Of a stretch of 64,000 nucleotides of DNA, positions 55,115 through 63,708 are shown one piece after another. The stretch's first letter is position 1, and each line of letters begins with the position of its first letter. The notes below the pieces were generated by a model that saw nothing but the letters and a program-made list of their open reading frames with translations, searched no databases and was not told the origin of the DNA. Position numbers and translations under genes: made by a program. This stretch comes from an uncultured Caulobacter sp. GTDB lineage: Bacteria; Pseudomonadota; Alphaproteobacteria; Caulobacterales; Caulobacteraceae. Where the stretch lies: assembly GCF_947036865.1 (NCBI RefSeq), contig NZ_CAMQSF010000007.1:51859-115858 (forward strand), written 5' to 3'.

Positions 55115-56718
55115 CAGTAGTTCCCTTCGTTATAGGGCCGAGCGCCGCGGTCGGGGCCGGCGGCGTCCTGGCGAAGATCGCGGTCGTCGGCGCGCGGAGC
55201 GGCGTCGTAGACGGTCGGACCATACGGGTTCGGACGGCCCGGCGGCCGGTCGCCCGGCGCGCGCGGCGGCCGGGAAACCTGGGCCAGCAGCTGCTGCAGG
55301 CGCTGGGCGGAGGGCTTGAAGCCCGCCAGGGCCCCGTCGATCTGATAGACCACCGCCTTGGCGCGATCCTGATCGGCCACGCCCTGCAGACCCAGCGAGA
55401 AGTAGGTCGACATGGCGTACTTGGCCTCGGCCGAGCCTTGGCGCTCGGCCTCCTCGAACCAGTGGTAGGCGCGGGCGTAGTCGCGCGGCACGCCGACGCC
55501 CTCGGAGTACATGACCGCCAGGACGAGCTGCGCCTTGGCCGAGCCGTTGACCGCAGCGTACTGGATGGCCCGCACCTTCTCGATCGGGGCCAGGCGGCCG
55601 GTGTTCGGCCGGCCCAGCATGCCCTGGAAGGTCTGGGCGTCGCCGACGGCGAGCAGCTTCTCGTCGATCATCGGCTTGGGGATGACCCGCAGATAGGCCA
55701 GGGCCTCGGCGACATGGACGAAGGGCAGCTCGTTGACGCGTATCAGCGCCGCCTCGCGCGCCTCGCCGGCCAGATCCGATTCGTCGGAATGCGGGACGCC
55801 CGAGTCGGGCGACTCCGGCGGATAGAACTCGTAGGGCGGGATCCAGCGCTTGGCCTTGGTCTCGACGAACGAGCCGTAGGAGGCGCGTTGCGGCGAGCTG
55901 CGCTCGAAGTCCTTCAGCATCACATAGGCCGAGACGTCGCCGGTCTGGACCGCCAGATAGTTGTACAGATAGGCGTCGACGTCGTTGCGGCGGAACAGGT
56001 CCAGGGCGGCCGGCGCGCCGGGCTGGCTGGGCTTGCCGTAGGCCTCGATGGCCTGAAGGTTGTCGGAGGGCTCGCCGAACGGGCCGAAATAGCCGTCATG
56101 GATCCGCGCCAGGGTGCGGAAGCCGTCGGCGCCCTGCGACGACAGGATGTAGATCACGCGATTGCGGACCTTCTCGCGCTCCTCGGTCGACATGCGCGAC
56201 AGCAGGCGGTCGAGCGCGCCATACGCGCTGCGCCGCTCGAAGGCGCGGCAGTCGTCGAAGCGCGACAGGGCCCGCGACGAGTCCCCCCGGCGCTCATAGG
56301 CCGAGATCGGCGCGTAGCCGCCCGAACTGGACAGAGCCATGGCGTACCAGACGGCCGCCTCGACCGGATCCTCGAGATTCTTGTCGACCGCGCGCTGGCC
56401 CTCATACCGGCGGGCGAGCTCCAACTGGGCGAAGAAGTCGCCGCGGAAGCCGCCCTGCCGGAGGGCGCGGATCTCTTGCTGCTGCTGGTTGAACTGGCCC
56501 GAGACCCCTTGAGCGGCCTGGGGCCGCGGGCAGGCGCTGGCCCGCTTGTGGAACCAGGCGGCGGGCCCCGTGTCGCAGCCGACCAGGGGAATCACCACCG
56601 CCGCGACGACGGCGGTGACGGGGATCCGACGCAGCAGGACGTCGCGGCTGGCGTAGGCGCGCCTAGCCGCTTCGCGGAGCGTCCGAAGGCGCGCAACTGC
56701 GTCGCCGGCCTCGCGCAT
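55114..56718 (-). CDS. Sel1-repeat lipoprotein, first gene of a four-gene envelope operon
   Basis: This 534-residue protein begins with a basic leader of about 30 residues, a hydrophobic segment and a lipobox-like LVGC followed by Asp, so it is probably a lipoprotein. The central region is helical. Near residues 400-460 are Sel1-like repeats (AVNGSAKAQLVLAVMYSEGVGVPRDYARAYHWFEEAERQGSAEAKY, quoted in parts), which mediate protein binding. The C-terminus is Pro/Arg/Asp-rich. AAGGGGG lies 5 bases before the ATG, and a CtrA-like box lies 23-38 bp upstream. Sel1 proteins in alphaproteobacteria often organise polar or envelope structures. Confidence 0.82.
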   Translation of the reverse strand: MREAGDAVARLRTLREAARRAYASRDVLLRRIPVTAVVAAVVIPLVGCDTGPAAWFHKRASACPRPQAAQGVSGQFNQQQQEIRALRQGGFRGDFFAQLELARRYEGQRAVDKNLEDPVEAAVWYAMALSSSGGYAPISAYERRGDSSRALSRFDDCRAFERRSAYGALDRLLSRMSTEEREKVRNRVIYILSSQGADGFRTLARIHDGYFGPFGEPSDNLQAIEAYGKPSQPGAPAALDLFRRNDVDAYLYNYLAVQTGDVSAYVMLKDFERSSPQRASYGSFVETKAKRWIPPYEFYPPESPDSGVPHSDESDLAGEAREAALIRVNELPFVHVAEALAYLRVIPKPMIDEKLLAVGDAQTFQGMLGRPNTGRLAPIEKVRAIQYAAVNGSAKAQLVLAVMYSEGVGVPRDYARAYHWFEEAERQGSAEAKYAMSTYFSLGLQGVADQDRAKAVVYQIDGALAGFKPSAQRLQQLLAQVSRPPRAPGDRPPGRPNPYGPTVYDAAPRADDRDLRQDAAGPDRGARPYNEGNY

Positions 56719-56740
56719 GAATCCCCCTTCAGCCGCGCCG

Positions 56741-56756
56741 TTAACCATAAATCAAT
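56741..56756 (-). promoter_or_regulatory. CtrA-like box upstream of the Sel1 operon
   Basis: In the direction of the operon the sequence is TTGA-TTTATGG-TTAAC, one base from the CtrA full-site consensus TTAA-N7-TTAAC. It lies 23-38 bp before the Sel1 start codon, a usual distance for activation or repression. CtrA is the cell-cycle master regulator of this group. Confidence 0.55.
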
Positions 56757-56978
56757 GATCTCTCATGTGCCCCGGATCGGACCCTGTCAAGGTCAGCTCG
56801 ACCCGGCGGGCGATGAAGACTTCGTCACGACGATCCGCGCTCGCGCACCAGGCGAATTCACGGGTTTTCGTGACGTTTCACCGTTCCCGGAACATCTAAG
56901 AGATCGTTCGAAACCCCAAGGCTAAGCTCGTGGGTGCTCGATCGGCATCTACGGACTGAAGACGAAGATTCGACGAAA

Positions 56979-58202
56979 TCAACGGCCGGTCGGCATGTCC
57001 TTGAACGCGACATCCTTGTCGACGCGCACGTCGCCCGGCAGGCCCAGCACCCGTTCGGCGATGATGTTCTTGAGGATTTCGTCCGTCCCGCCCGCGATCC
57101 GCAGGCCCGGCGCCCACATCAGGCTCTGCTGGAACGCCGCCTCGGCCGGCGCGACCTCCGGGTCGGAGAGGATGCCGTACTGGTCCTCCATCTCCACGGC
57201 GGTGTTGGCCAGTTCCTGCAGCTGATTGGCCGAGATGATCTTGCCGATCGAGCTCTCCGGCCCCGGCGTCTGGCCGCGCGACAGGGCGGTCATGGTGCGG
57301 AAGCGGGTGAACTTCAGGCCCTCGGACTGCACGTACCAATCGGCCAGCTTTTCCCGGAAGGCCTGGTCCTTGACCGCCGGGCCGGTGACGCCCGACAGAT
57401 CGCGCGCCAGCTTCATCACCTCGCGATAGTTCGGACCGGCCGAGCCGCCGACGGCCAGCCGCTCGTTCATCAGGGTGACCAGGGCGACCTGCCAGCCCTG
57501 CCCCACCTCGCCGAGGCGCTGGCTGTCCTTGACCCGCAGGTCGGTGAAATAGACCTCGTTGAATTCGCGACCGCCCGACATCTGGTGGATCGGCCGGCAC
57601 TCGACGGCCGGGTCCTTCATGTCGACCCAGAACATGGTCAGGCCCTTGTGCTTGGGCACGTCGGGGTCGGTGCGGACCAGCAGGATGCCGTAGTCGCAAT
57701 AGTGGGCGCCGGTGGTCCAGACCTTCTGGCCGTTGATCACCCAGTCATCGCCGTCGCGCACGGCGCGGGTGCGCAGGGCCGCGACGTCCGAGCCGCCGGC
57801 GGGCTCGGAGAACAGTTGGCACCAGATCTCCTCGCCGCGCACGGCCGGGCCGACGAAGCGCTTCTTGGTCTCGCCGTCGGCGAAGGCCATGACGGTGGGC
57901 ACGCACATGCCCAGGCCGATGGTGAAGTAGCCGTAGCCGACGCCGGCCTTGGTCTCTTCCTGGCCGAAGATCACCGACTGGATCGGCGTGCCGCCGCCGC
58001 CGCCGATCGCCGCGGGCCAGGTGATGCAGGCATAGCCGGCCGAGGCCTTGGTCGCCTGCCAGTCCTTGGCGGCGGCCATGTGCTCGGGCGTATTGGCCTT
58101 GGGCTCGCCCCACTTGGCGCGATGGGCGGCGGCGTTCTCGGCCAGCCAGGCGCGAGCCTTCTCGCGATAGGCGGCTTCTTCGGGGGAGTCGTTGAAATCC
58201 AT
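56979..58202 (-). CDS. Acyl-CoA dehydrogenase family protein
   Basis: This 407-residue FAD enzyme has the acyl-CoA dehydrogenase layout: a helical N-terminal domain (MDFNDSPEEAAYREKARAWL), the FAD domain with LFSEPAGGSDVAAL and WTTGAH, and a helical C-terminal domain with GGTDEILKNIIAERVLGL. The IIAERVLGLPGD ending is typical of the branch that acts on steroid or branched side chains (FadE26-28-like pairs), which often work as heterodimers with a neighbouring paralogue. The second paralogue is immediately upstream on the same strand, separated by a palindromic repeat. Confidence 0.9.
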   Translation of the reverse strand: MDFNDSPEEAAYREKARAWLAENAAAHRAKWGEPKANTPEHMAAAKDWQATKASAGYACITWPAAIGGGGGTPIQSVIFGQEETKAGVGYGYFTIGLGMCVPTVMAFADGETKKRFVGPAVRGEEIWCQLFSEPAGGSDVAALRTRAVRDGDDWVINGQKVWTTGAHYCDYGILLVRTDPDVPKHKGLTMFWVDMKDPAVECRPIHQMSGGREFNEVYFTDLRVKDSQRLGEVGQGWQVALVTLMNERLAVGGSAGPNYREVMKLARDLSGVTGPAVKDQAFREKLADWYVQSEGLKFTRFRTMTALSRGQTPGPESSIGKIISANQLQELANTAVEMEDQYGILSDPEVAPAEAAFQQSLMWAPGLRIAGGTDEILKNIIAERVLGLPGDVRVDKDVAFKDMPTGR

Positions 58203-58228
58203 GATCGTCTTCTTCCCTTGGTCGGCCC

Positions 58229-58316
58229 TCGTCCTTCGACAAGCTCAGGATGAGGGCGACGGCTGGCTCGGCGTTCGCATTCGAAATCCTCATCCTGAGC
58301 CTGTCGAAGGACGAGG
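58229..58316. repeat. Palindromic repeat between two acyl-CoA dehydrogenase genes
   Basis: The arms at about 58229-58255 and 58288-58316 are near-exact inverted copies (CGTCCTTCGACAAGCTCAGG and its complement). The core is shared with the element at 51247-51319. It interrupts what is otherwise a two-gene operon. Confidence 0.85.
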
Positions 58317-58328
58317 ATTTCGCGGCGT

Positions 58329-59444
58329 TTAAGCCGCGTTCTTCTTCTCCAGTTCGGACACCAGCCGCTCCTTCCAGACCTTGGGCGCGCCGGCCGCCAG
58401 GCTCAGCTGCCGCGAGCGGCGGTAGTAGAGGTGGCAGTCGACGTCCCAGGTGAAGCCCATGCCGCCGTGCACCTGGATGGTCTCCTTGCTGGCGAACCAG
58501 AACGCCTCGGAGGCCGCGATCCGCGCGGCGGCGGCGGCGACCGGCAGCTCCGGCGCGTCGTCGTTCAGCGCCCAGGCGCCGTAATAGGCGTTGGAGCGGG
58601 CGACCTCGTTCTTGACGTACATGTCGGCCAGCTTGTGCTTGATGGCCTGATAGCCGGCGATCACCCGCCCGAAGGCGTAGCGGCCCAGCGCGTACTCCTT
58701 GGCCATTTCCAGGCAGCGATCGGCGCCGCCCAGCTGTTCGAAGGCCAGCAGCACCGCCGCGCGGTCCATGATCGCCTGGACAAGGTCGAAGCCGGCGCCC
58801 GCCTCCCCCACCCGCTCGGCCGCCGCGCCGTCGAAGACGATCCTGGCCACGCCGCGCGTCGGGTCGAGGCTCTTCAGCGTCTCGCGCGCCACGCCCGGGC
58901 CCCGCAGGTCGACGAGGAACAGACCCGGGCGGCCGCCCTCGCTGGCCAGCACCAGCGCCAGGTCGGCGACGTCGCCGTCGGTGACCGGGATCTTGGTCCC
59001 GAACAGCTTGCCGCCCTCGACCCGGCACTGCAGCGTCGAAGGTCCGACGACGCCCGGGCCTTCGGAGGTCGCCAGGCAGCCGATCAGCTCACCGGCCGCG
59101 ATGCGCGGCAGGATCGCCGCCTTCTGCGCATCGGACCCGAAGGCCATGATCCCCTCGGCCAGGAAATAGACGGTCGAGGCGAACGGGATCGGCGCGACGG
59201 CGCGGCCCAGCTCCTCGGCGATGGCGCAGAGCTCGACGCGCCCCAGGCCCAGCCCGCCGTGTTCCTCGGGGATCGACGCGCCCAGCCAGCCCTGCGCCGC
59301 GACGCCCTTCCACAGGGCCTCGTCGAACGAGCGGTCGGCGTTGTCCAGCACGCCGCGCACCACCGCGACGTCGCAGTGGGCGGCGAGGAACTTCCGCGCC
59401 TCTTCCTTCAGGAACTTCTGGTCGTCGGAATAGTCGAAATCCAC
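58329..59444 (-). CDS. Acyl-CoA dehydrogenase family protein (GTG start)
   Basis: This 371-residue protein starts at GTG 59444, where GGGAGG lies 5 bases upstream; the longer ATG form from 59534 has no ribosome site. The FAD domain (SEGPGVVGPST) is diverged from the usual SEPGSGSD. The catalytic helix region ends with HGGMGFTWDVDCHLYYRRSRQL, a pattern of the degenerate partner subunit in heteromeric alpha2beta2 dehydrogenases acting on sterol or other bulky acyl-CoA. Together with the downstream paralogue it probably forms one enzyme; this is inferred from pairing and order. Confidence 0.88.
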   Translation of the reverse strand: MDFDYSDDQKFLKEEARKFLAAHCDVAVVRGVLDNADRSFDEALWKGVAAQGWLGASIPEEHGGLGLGRVELCAIAEELGRAVAPIPFASTVYFLAEGIMAFGSDAQKAAILPRIAAGELIGCLATSEGPGVVGPSTLQCRVEGGKLFGTKIPVTDGDVADLALVLASEGGRPGLFLVDLRGPGVARETLKSLDPTRGVARIVFDGAAAERVGEAGAGFDLVQAIMDRAAVLLAFEQLGGADRCLEMAKEYALGRYAFGRVIAGYQAIKHKLADMYVKNEVARSNAYYGAWALNDDAPELPVAAAAARIAASEAFWFASKETIQVHGGMGFTWDVDCHLYYRRSRQLSLAAGAPKVWKERLVSELEKKNAA

Positions 59445-59588
59445 TGCAACCTCCCTGGACGCGGCTCTTCCGGCCGGTCGCGAAGCCCACACTGACCGAC
59501 GTTCACGCGAAGGGAAAGATTGACCCGGCGTCAAGGATTTCAGGTTCTTATGGGCGCTGTCTCGCGATTTCAGAGTTCACCCAGCGGC

Positions 59589-60137
59589 ATGGCCAAAACC
59601 GTCTTCCAGAAGAACCAGCGGGTCTGGGTCGAGAGCGTCGGCTGCTGGGCCACGGTCGAGAGGATCGTGCCCATCTGGGCCAAGGGCTTCGACGAGCCGG
59701 TGCGGGTCACCTACGATGTCGGCCTGAACCGCGAGTTCCAGGCGCACGAGCTGAAGGCCGAGGACAAGGTCGACCCGCAGGAGGGCGGCCTCGCCTCGAA
59801 CTGGCGCGTGCTGCGCGCGCGCAACAAGTGGCAGCAGGAGGGCGACTGCGCCCACCACCCCTATCCTGGCACCTATCCCGTGGTCGTGACCGACGTGAAC
59901 GACTGGGGCGGTTGGCGCACGCCGGGCGCGGAGTACGACCGCGATCCGCACAAGATGGAATACCAGGCGCGCCTGATCGCCAGCGCCCCGCGCCTGCACG
60001 CGATCGCCCGCGAACTGCTGACCCTGGTGGCCGACAATCCCGAGGACGCGCCGCCGGCCCTCACGGGCCTGGCCCAGAAGATCGTCGCGATAGAACGCTA
60101 CCTTCAGGAAACGCCCGCGCCCACCTCCGAAGCCTGA
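59589..60137 (+). CDS. Hypothetical cytosolic protein
   Basis: This protein of 182 residues begins with an SH3-like beta segment (VFQKNQRVWVESVGCWATVERIV, EPVRVTYDVGLNREFQAHEL), followed by a middle region with GTYPVVVTDVNDWGGWRTPG and a helical C-terminal third. I do not recognise a named family; the start region resembles small beta-barrel modules that bind nucleic acid or proteins. The start is uncertain: 59589 is chosen because homology-like order begins there, with 59550 as an alternative. Its last 34 bp overlap the convergent CPBP gene. Confidence 0.65.
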   Translation: MAKTVFQKNQRVWVESVGCWATVERIVPIWAKGFDEPVRVTYDVGLNREFQAHELKAEDKVDPQEGGLASNWRVLRARNKWQQEGDCAHHPYPGTYPVVVTDVNDWGGWRTPGAEYDRDPHKMEYQARLIASAPRLHAIARELLTLVADNPEDAPPALTGLAQKIVAIERYLQETPAPTSEA

Positions 60138-61012
60138 GACGGCTCGTCTGGCCGGACTTTGAAATTCCCCTTCTTCCAGGCCATCCACAGCACCAGCGCC
60201 GCGACTAGCGTGCCGACGATCATGCAGGGCAGCGACGCTTCCGGACCAAAGGCCCCGCCGCTCAGAAACTCCGGCGCGCCAGGCTTGGGCTCGGAGGTGA
60301 AGAAGCTGGGCGTGCGCGGCGTGCCGGAGACCGAAGCCCCCCAAAGCCAGCCCTGGGTGAAGTTCCAGGCGGCGTGAAGGCCGACCGACATCCAAAGCCG
60401 GTTGCTCAGCATGTAGAAGGCCGCCAGCAGGAAGCCGGCCTCGATCATGATCGCCACCGACGATACGATCGTGGCGCCGGGGTTGAAGGCGTGCGCCGCG
60501 CCGAACAGCGCCGCCTGGGCGATCAACGACGGCCAAGCGCCGAACGCCCGCATCATGAGCCGCATCAAGATGGCGCGGAAGGCCAGTTCCTCCATCATCC
60601 CCGACTGGATGGCGATATTCAGCATCTTCCAGGGCGAGCCGCCGTGCGGACCGCTGATCTGATAGACTCCCATCAGGCTGAGCGCGGCGATCACCAGCGC
60701 CATGATCAGCGCCCCCACCGCCGCGCCGACCAGCAGATCGACCGGGGCGTGCGACAGCTTCAGCTCCGACGGCCAGCGGCCCTCGGCCAGCCGCACGGCG
60801 CCGGCATAGACGGCAAAGCCGGCCACGCAGGCGGCCAGCACCTTCAGCGCGTCGAGCGGCGTGGATTTCGGCAGGAACTGGATGCCCCCGTAAAATCCGG
60901 TGAACACCAGGAAGAGGAGCACCATCCACCCCGTGGCGCGCAGCCACCGCAGCGGCCCCGGATGCAGCACGCGCGCGCGCCCCACCTCCAGTCCCGTGTC
61001 GCCTTCCGCCAT
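60104..61012 (-). CDS. CPBP family intramembrane metalloprotease
   Basis: This 302-residue membrane protein has about eight hydrophobic segments and the Abi/CPBP motifs: EELAFRAILMR in the middle, where the Glu pair and the Arg are catalytic or structural, then ALFGAAHAFNPG with the first His, and GLHAAWNFTQG with the second. These are glutamic intramembrane proteases related to Rce1, with roles ranging from bacteriocin immunity to peptide processing. The start at 61012 has GAGGGGG upstream; TTG 61075 is an alternative. It is divergent from pepN, with about 105 bp between. Confidence 0.88.
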   Translation of the reverse strand: MAEGDTGLEVGRARVLHPGPLRWLRATGWMVLLFLVFTGFYGGIQFLPKSTPLDALKVLAACVAGFAVYAGAVRLAEGRWPSELKLSHAPVDLLVGAAVGALIMALVIAALSLMGVYQISGPHGGSPWKMLNIAIQSGMMEELAFRAILMRLMMRAFGAWPSLIAQAALFGAAHAFNPGATIVSSVAIMIEAGFLLAAFYMLSNRLWMSVGLHAAWNFTQGWLWGASVSGTPRTPSFFTSEPKPGAPEFLSGGAFGPEASLPCMIVGTLVAALVLWMAWKKGNFKVRPDEPSQASEVGAGVS

Positions 61013-61116
61013 GTCGCCGCCCCCTCGCCTTGGTTCCACGACGACAGCAGCCGATATTTCGGCCATCTCCGTCAAGGTCTCTCGCGCGCGCCGCGCGGGG
61101 TGATTAAGTTGTCCGG

Positions 61117-63708
61117 ATGCGCACCGACACGCCCCAACCCGTCCGCCTGGACGATTATCGCCCTTACCCCTTCGCCATCGAGACGACGCGGCTGGTCTTC
61201 GACCTGCAGCCGTCCGCGACCCGGGTGAAGGCCGAGCTGGCGGTGCGTCGGCTCGGCGCGGCGGACGAGCCCCTGGTGCTGAACGGCGAGCGGCTGAAGC
61301 TGGTGTCGATCGCCATCGACGGCCAAGCGCTGGGCGCGGACCAGTACACGGTCGACGCCGAACATCTGACCGTCCGCGATGTTTCCGACCGCTTCGTCCT
61401 GACCACCGAGGTCGAGATCGACCCTTCGGCCAACAAGGCCTTGATGGGCCTCTACATGTCGGGGGGCCGCTTCTGCACCCAGTGCGAGGCCGAGGGCTTC
61501 CGCACCATCACCTATTTCCCGGACCGCCCCGACGTGCTGTCGCGCTTCAGCGTCCGGATCGAGGCCGATCGCCGCTATCCGCACCTGCTCAGCAACGGCA
61601 ATCCGGTCGCCCAGGGCTCGCTGAGCGACGAGCGCCACTTCGCCGAGTGGGTCGATCCCTTCCCCAAGCCCAGCTACCTGTTCGCGCTCGTGGCCGGCGA
61701 CCTCGACGTGCTGGCCGACCGCTTCGTCACCATGAGCGGACGCGAGGTGGCGCTGCGGGTGTTCGTCGATCCCGGCCAGGCCTCGCGCGCGACCTACGCG
61801 CTCGACAGCCTCAAGCGCGCCATGCGCTGGGACGAGGAAACCTTCGGCCGGGAATACGACCTCGATCTCTTCATGATCGTGGCCGTGCGCGACTTCAACT
61901 TCGGGGCCATGGAGAACAAGGGGCTGAACATCTTCAACAGCTCCTTGCTGCTGGCCGACCCGCAGACCGCCACCGATCTCGACTACGAGCGGATCGAGGC
62001 CGTCGTGGCCCACGAATACTTCCACAACTGGACCGGCAACCGCGTCACCTGCCGCGACTGGTTCCAGCTGTGCCTGAAGGAAGGCTTCACCGTCTTCCGC
62101 GACCAGAGCTTCAGCGCCGACATGCGCGGCGCGGCGGTGCAGCGGATCAAGGACGTCCGCACGCTGAGGGCGCGGCAGTTCGCCGAGGACGCCGGCCCCC
62201 TGGCCCACCCCGTCCGGCCGTCCAGCTATCTGAAGATCGACAACTTCTACACCGCGACCATCTACGAGAAGGGCGCGGAGATCATCCGCATGCTGCGGAC
62301 CCTGATCGGTCCCGCGGCGTTCCGGAAGGGCTGCGACCTCTATTTCGCGCGCCACGACGGCGAGGCCACGACGGTCGAGGCCTTCATCGCCTGTTTCGCC
62401 GAGGCCTCGGGCCGCGATCTGTCGGCCTTCTTCGGCTGGTACGAGCAAGCCGGCACCCCCAGCGTGACGATCGACACGGCCTATGACGCCGGCGACAAGG
62501 CCTTGACCCTGACCCTGTCGCAGTCGACGAGCCCGACGCCCGGCCAGCCCACCAAGACTCCGCTGCCGATTCCGATCGCCATCGGCCTGCTCTCGGCGTC
62601 CGGCGAGGTGCTTCGCGACACCGAGATCGTGGTTCTGGACACCGACAGCCTGACCGTCCGCTGGGAGGGCGTGGCCGAGGCGCCGGTGCTCTCGGCCCTG
62701 CGCGGCTTCTCGGCCCCGGTGAACCTGTCGACCGACGCCAAGCCCCATGACCGCTATGTGCTGTTCGGCTCCGACCCCGACCTCTTCAATCGTTGGGAGG
62801 CCGGCCAGACCCTGGCGCGCGACCTGATCCTGTCGCGCGCCGCCGGCGCGCCGGACGAGGTGGGCGAGGAGCGCTACGCCGACGCGCTGGGTCGCGCCTT
62901 GGTCGACGACGCGGCCGAGCCCGCGTTCAAGGCGCTGCTGCTGGCGCTGCCGTCCGAGCCGGATCTGGCCCTGATGTCCGAACCGGCCGATCCGGCCGCC
63001 CTGCACGCGGCGCGCGGACACCTGCGAACCCGCATCGCGGTCCATCTGGGCGAGCTGTTGCGCCGCCTGCATGGCGACATGCAAAGCGCGGGCGACTTCT
63101 CCGACAGCGCCGAGGCCGCCGGACGGCGCGCCCTGCGCAACGCCTGCGCCGAGGCGTTGTCGGCCGACCCGCACACGGACAACCTGTCGCGGCTGATCGG
63201 ACACCTGGACGGCGCGCGGAACATGACCGACCTGATGGGCGGGCTGTATCCGATGGTCGCCATGGGCGGCGTCCCCCGGGAAAAGGCGCTGGCCAACTTC
63301 CATTACGCCTGGCGCGAGGAGCCGCTGGTCCTCGACAAGTGGTTCGCGGTGCAGGGGCGCGACCCGAACCCCGACGCGCTCGAGCGGGTCGTAGCGCTCA
63401 CCGCCCATCCCGACTTCGAGCCGACCAATCCCAACCGTCTGAGGGCTCTGGTCTCCACCTTCGCCAACTTCAACCCGGCGCGGTTCCACGATCCCAGCGG
63501 GGCCGGCTATCGCTTCCTGGCCGACCAGATCCTGGCGGTGGACGCGTTCAACCCGATGACGGCGGCGCGGATGATCGAACCGCTGGGCGGCTGGCGGCGC
63601 TATGTGCCGGCGCTGGGTCGCCTGATGCGCGATGAACTGCGGCGCATCGCGGCCCATCCGAACCTGTCGAAAAACGTGCTCGAACTGGCCACGAAGGCGC
63701 TGGACTGA
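61117..63708 (+). CDS. pepN: Aminopeptidase N (M1 family)
   Basis: This 863-residue cytosolic zinc aminopeptidase has the M1 signatures: GAMENKGLNIF, the substrate-binding motif, near residue 265, and HEYFHNWTGNRV near residue 300 with the catalytic Glu and two His ligands, followed by the third ligand Glu in LKEGFTVF. The length and order (beta saddle, thermolysin-like domain, helical C-terminal domain of about 440 residues) match E. coli PepN. It trims N-terminal residues from peptides. The ATG at 61117 is the only sensible start. It is one of the last genes before the window edge. Confidence 0.95.
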   Translation: MRTDTPQPVRLDDYRPYPFAIETTRLVFDLQPSATRVKAELAVRRLGAADEPLVLNGERLKLVSIAIDGQALGADQYTVDAEHLTVRDVSDRFVLTTEVEIDPSANKALMGLYMSGGRFCTQCEAEGFRTITYFPDRPDVLSRFSVRIEADRRYPHLLSNGNPVAQGSLSDERHFAEWVDPFPKPSYLFALVAGDLDVLADRFVTMSGREVALRVFVDPGQASRATYALDSLKRAMRWDEETFGREYDLDLFMIVAVRDFNFGAMENKGLNIFNSSLLLADPQTATDLDYERIEAVVAHEYFHNWTGNRVTCRDWFQLCLKEGFTVFRDQSFSADMRGAAVQRIKDVRTLRARQFAEDAGPLAHPVRPSSYLKIDNFYTATIYEKGAEIIRMLRTLIGPAAFRKGCDLYFARHDGEATTVEAFIACFAEASGRDLSAFFGWYEQAGTPSVTIDTAYDAGDKALTLTLSQSTSPTPGQPTKTPLPIPIAIGLLSASGEVLRDTEIVVLDTDSLTVRWEGVAEAPVLSALRGFSAPVNLSTDAKPHDRYVLFGSDPDLFNRWEAGQTLARDLILSRAAGAPDEVGEERYADALGRALVDDAAEPAFKALLLALPSEPDLALMSEPADPAALHAARGHLRTRIAVHLGELLRRLHGDMQSAGDFSDSAEAAGRRALRNACAEALSADPHTDNLSRLIGHLDGARNMTDLMGGLYPMVAMGGVPREKALANFHYAWREEPLVLDKWFAVQGRDPNPDALERVVALTAHPDFEPTNPNRLRALVSTFANFNPARFHDPSGAGYRFLADQILAVDAFNPMTAARMIEPLGGWRRYVPALGRLMRDELRRIAAHPNLSKNVLELATKALD

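Noticed and set aside
61072..63657. An 861-codon open frame on the minus strand opposite pepN
   Set aside because: It is an antisense shadow: the GC-rich third positions of pepN keep the opposite strand open. The translation is Gly/Arg/Val-rich without any domain, whereas the plus strand reads a complete PepN.
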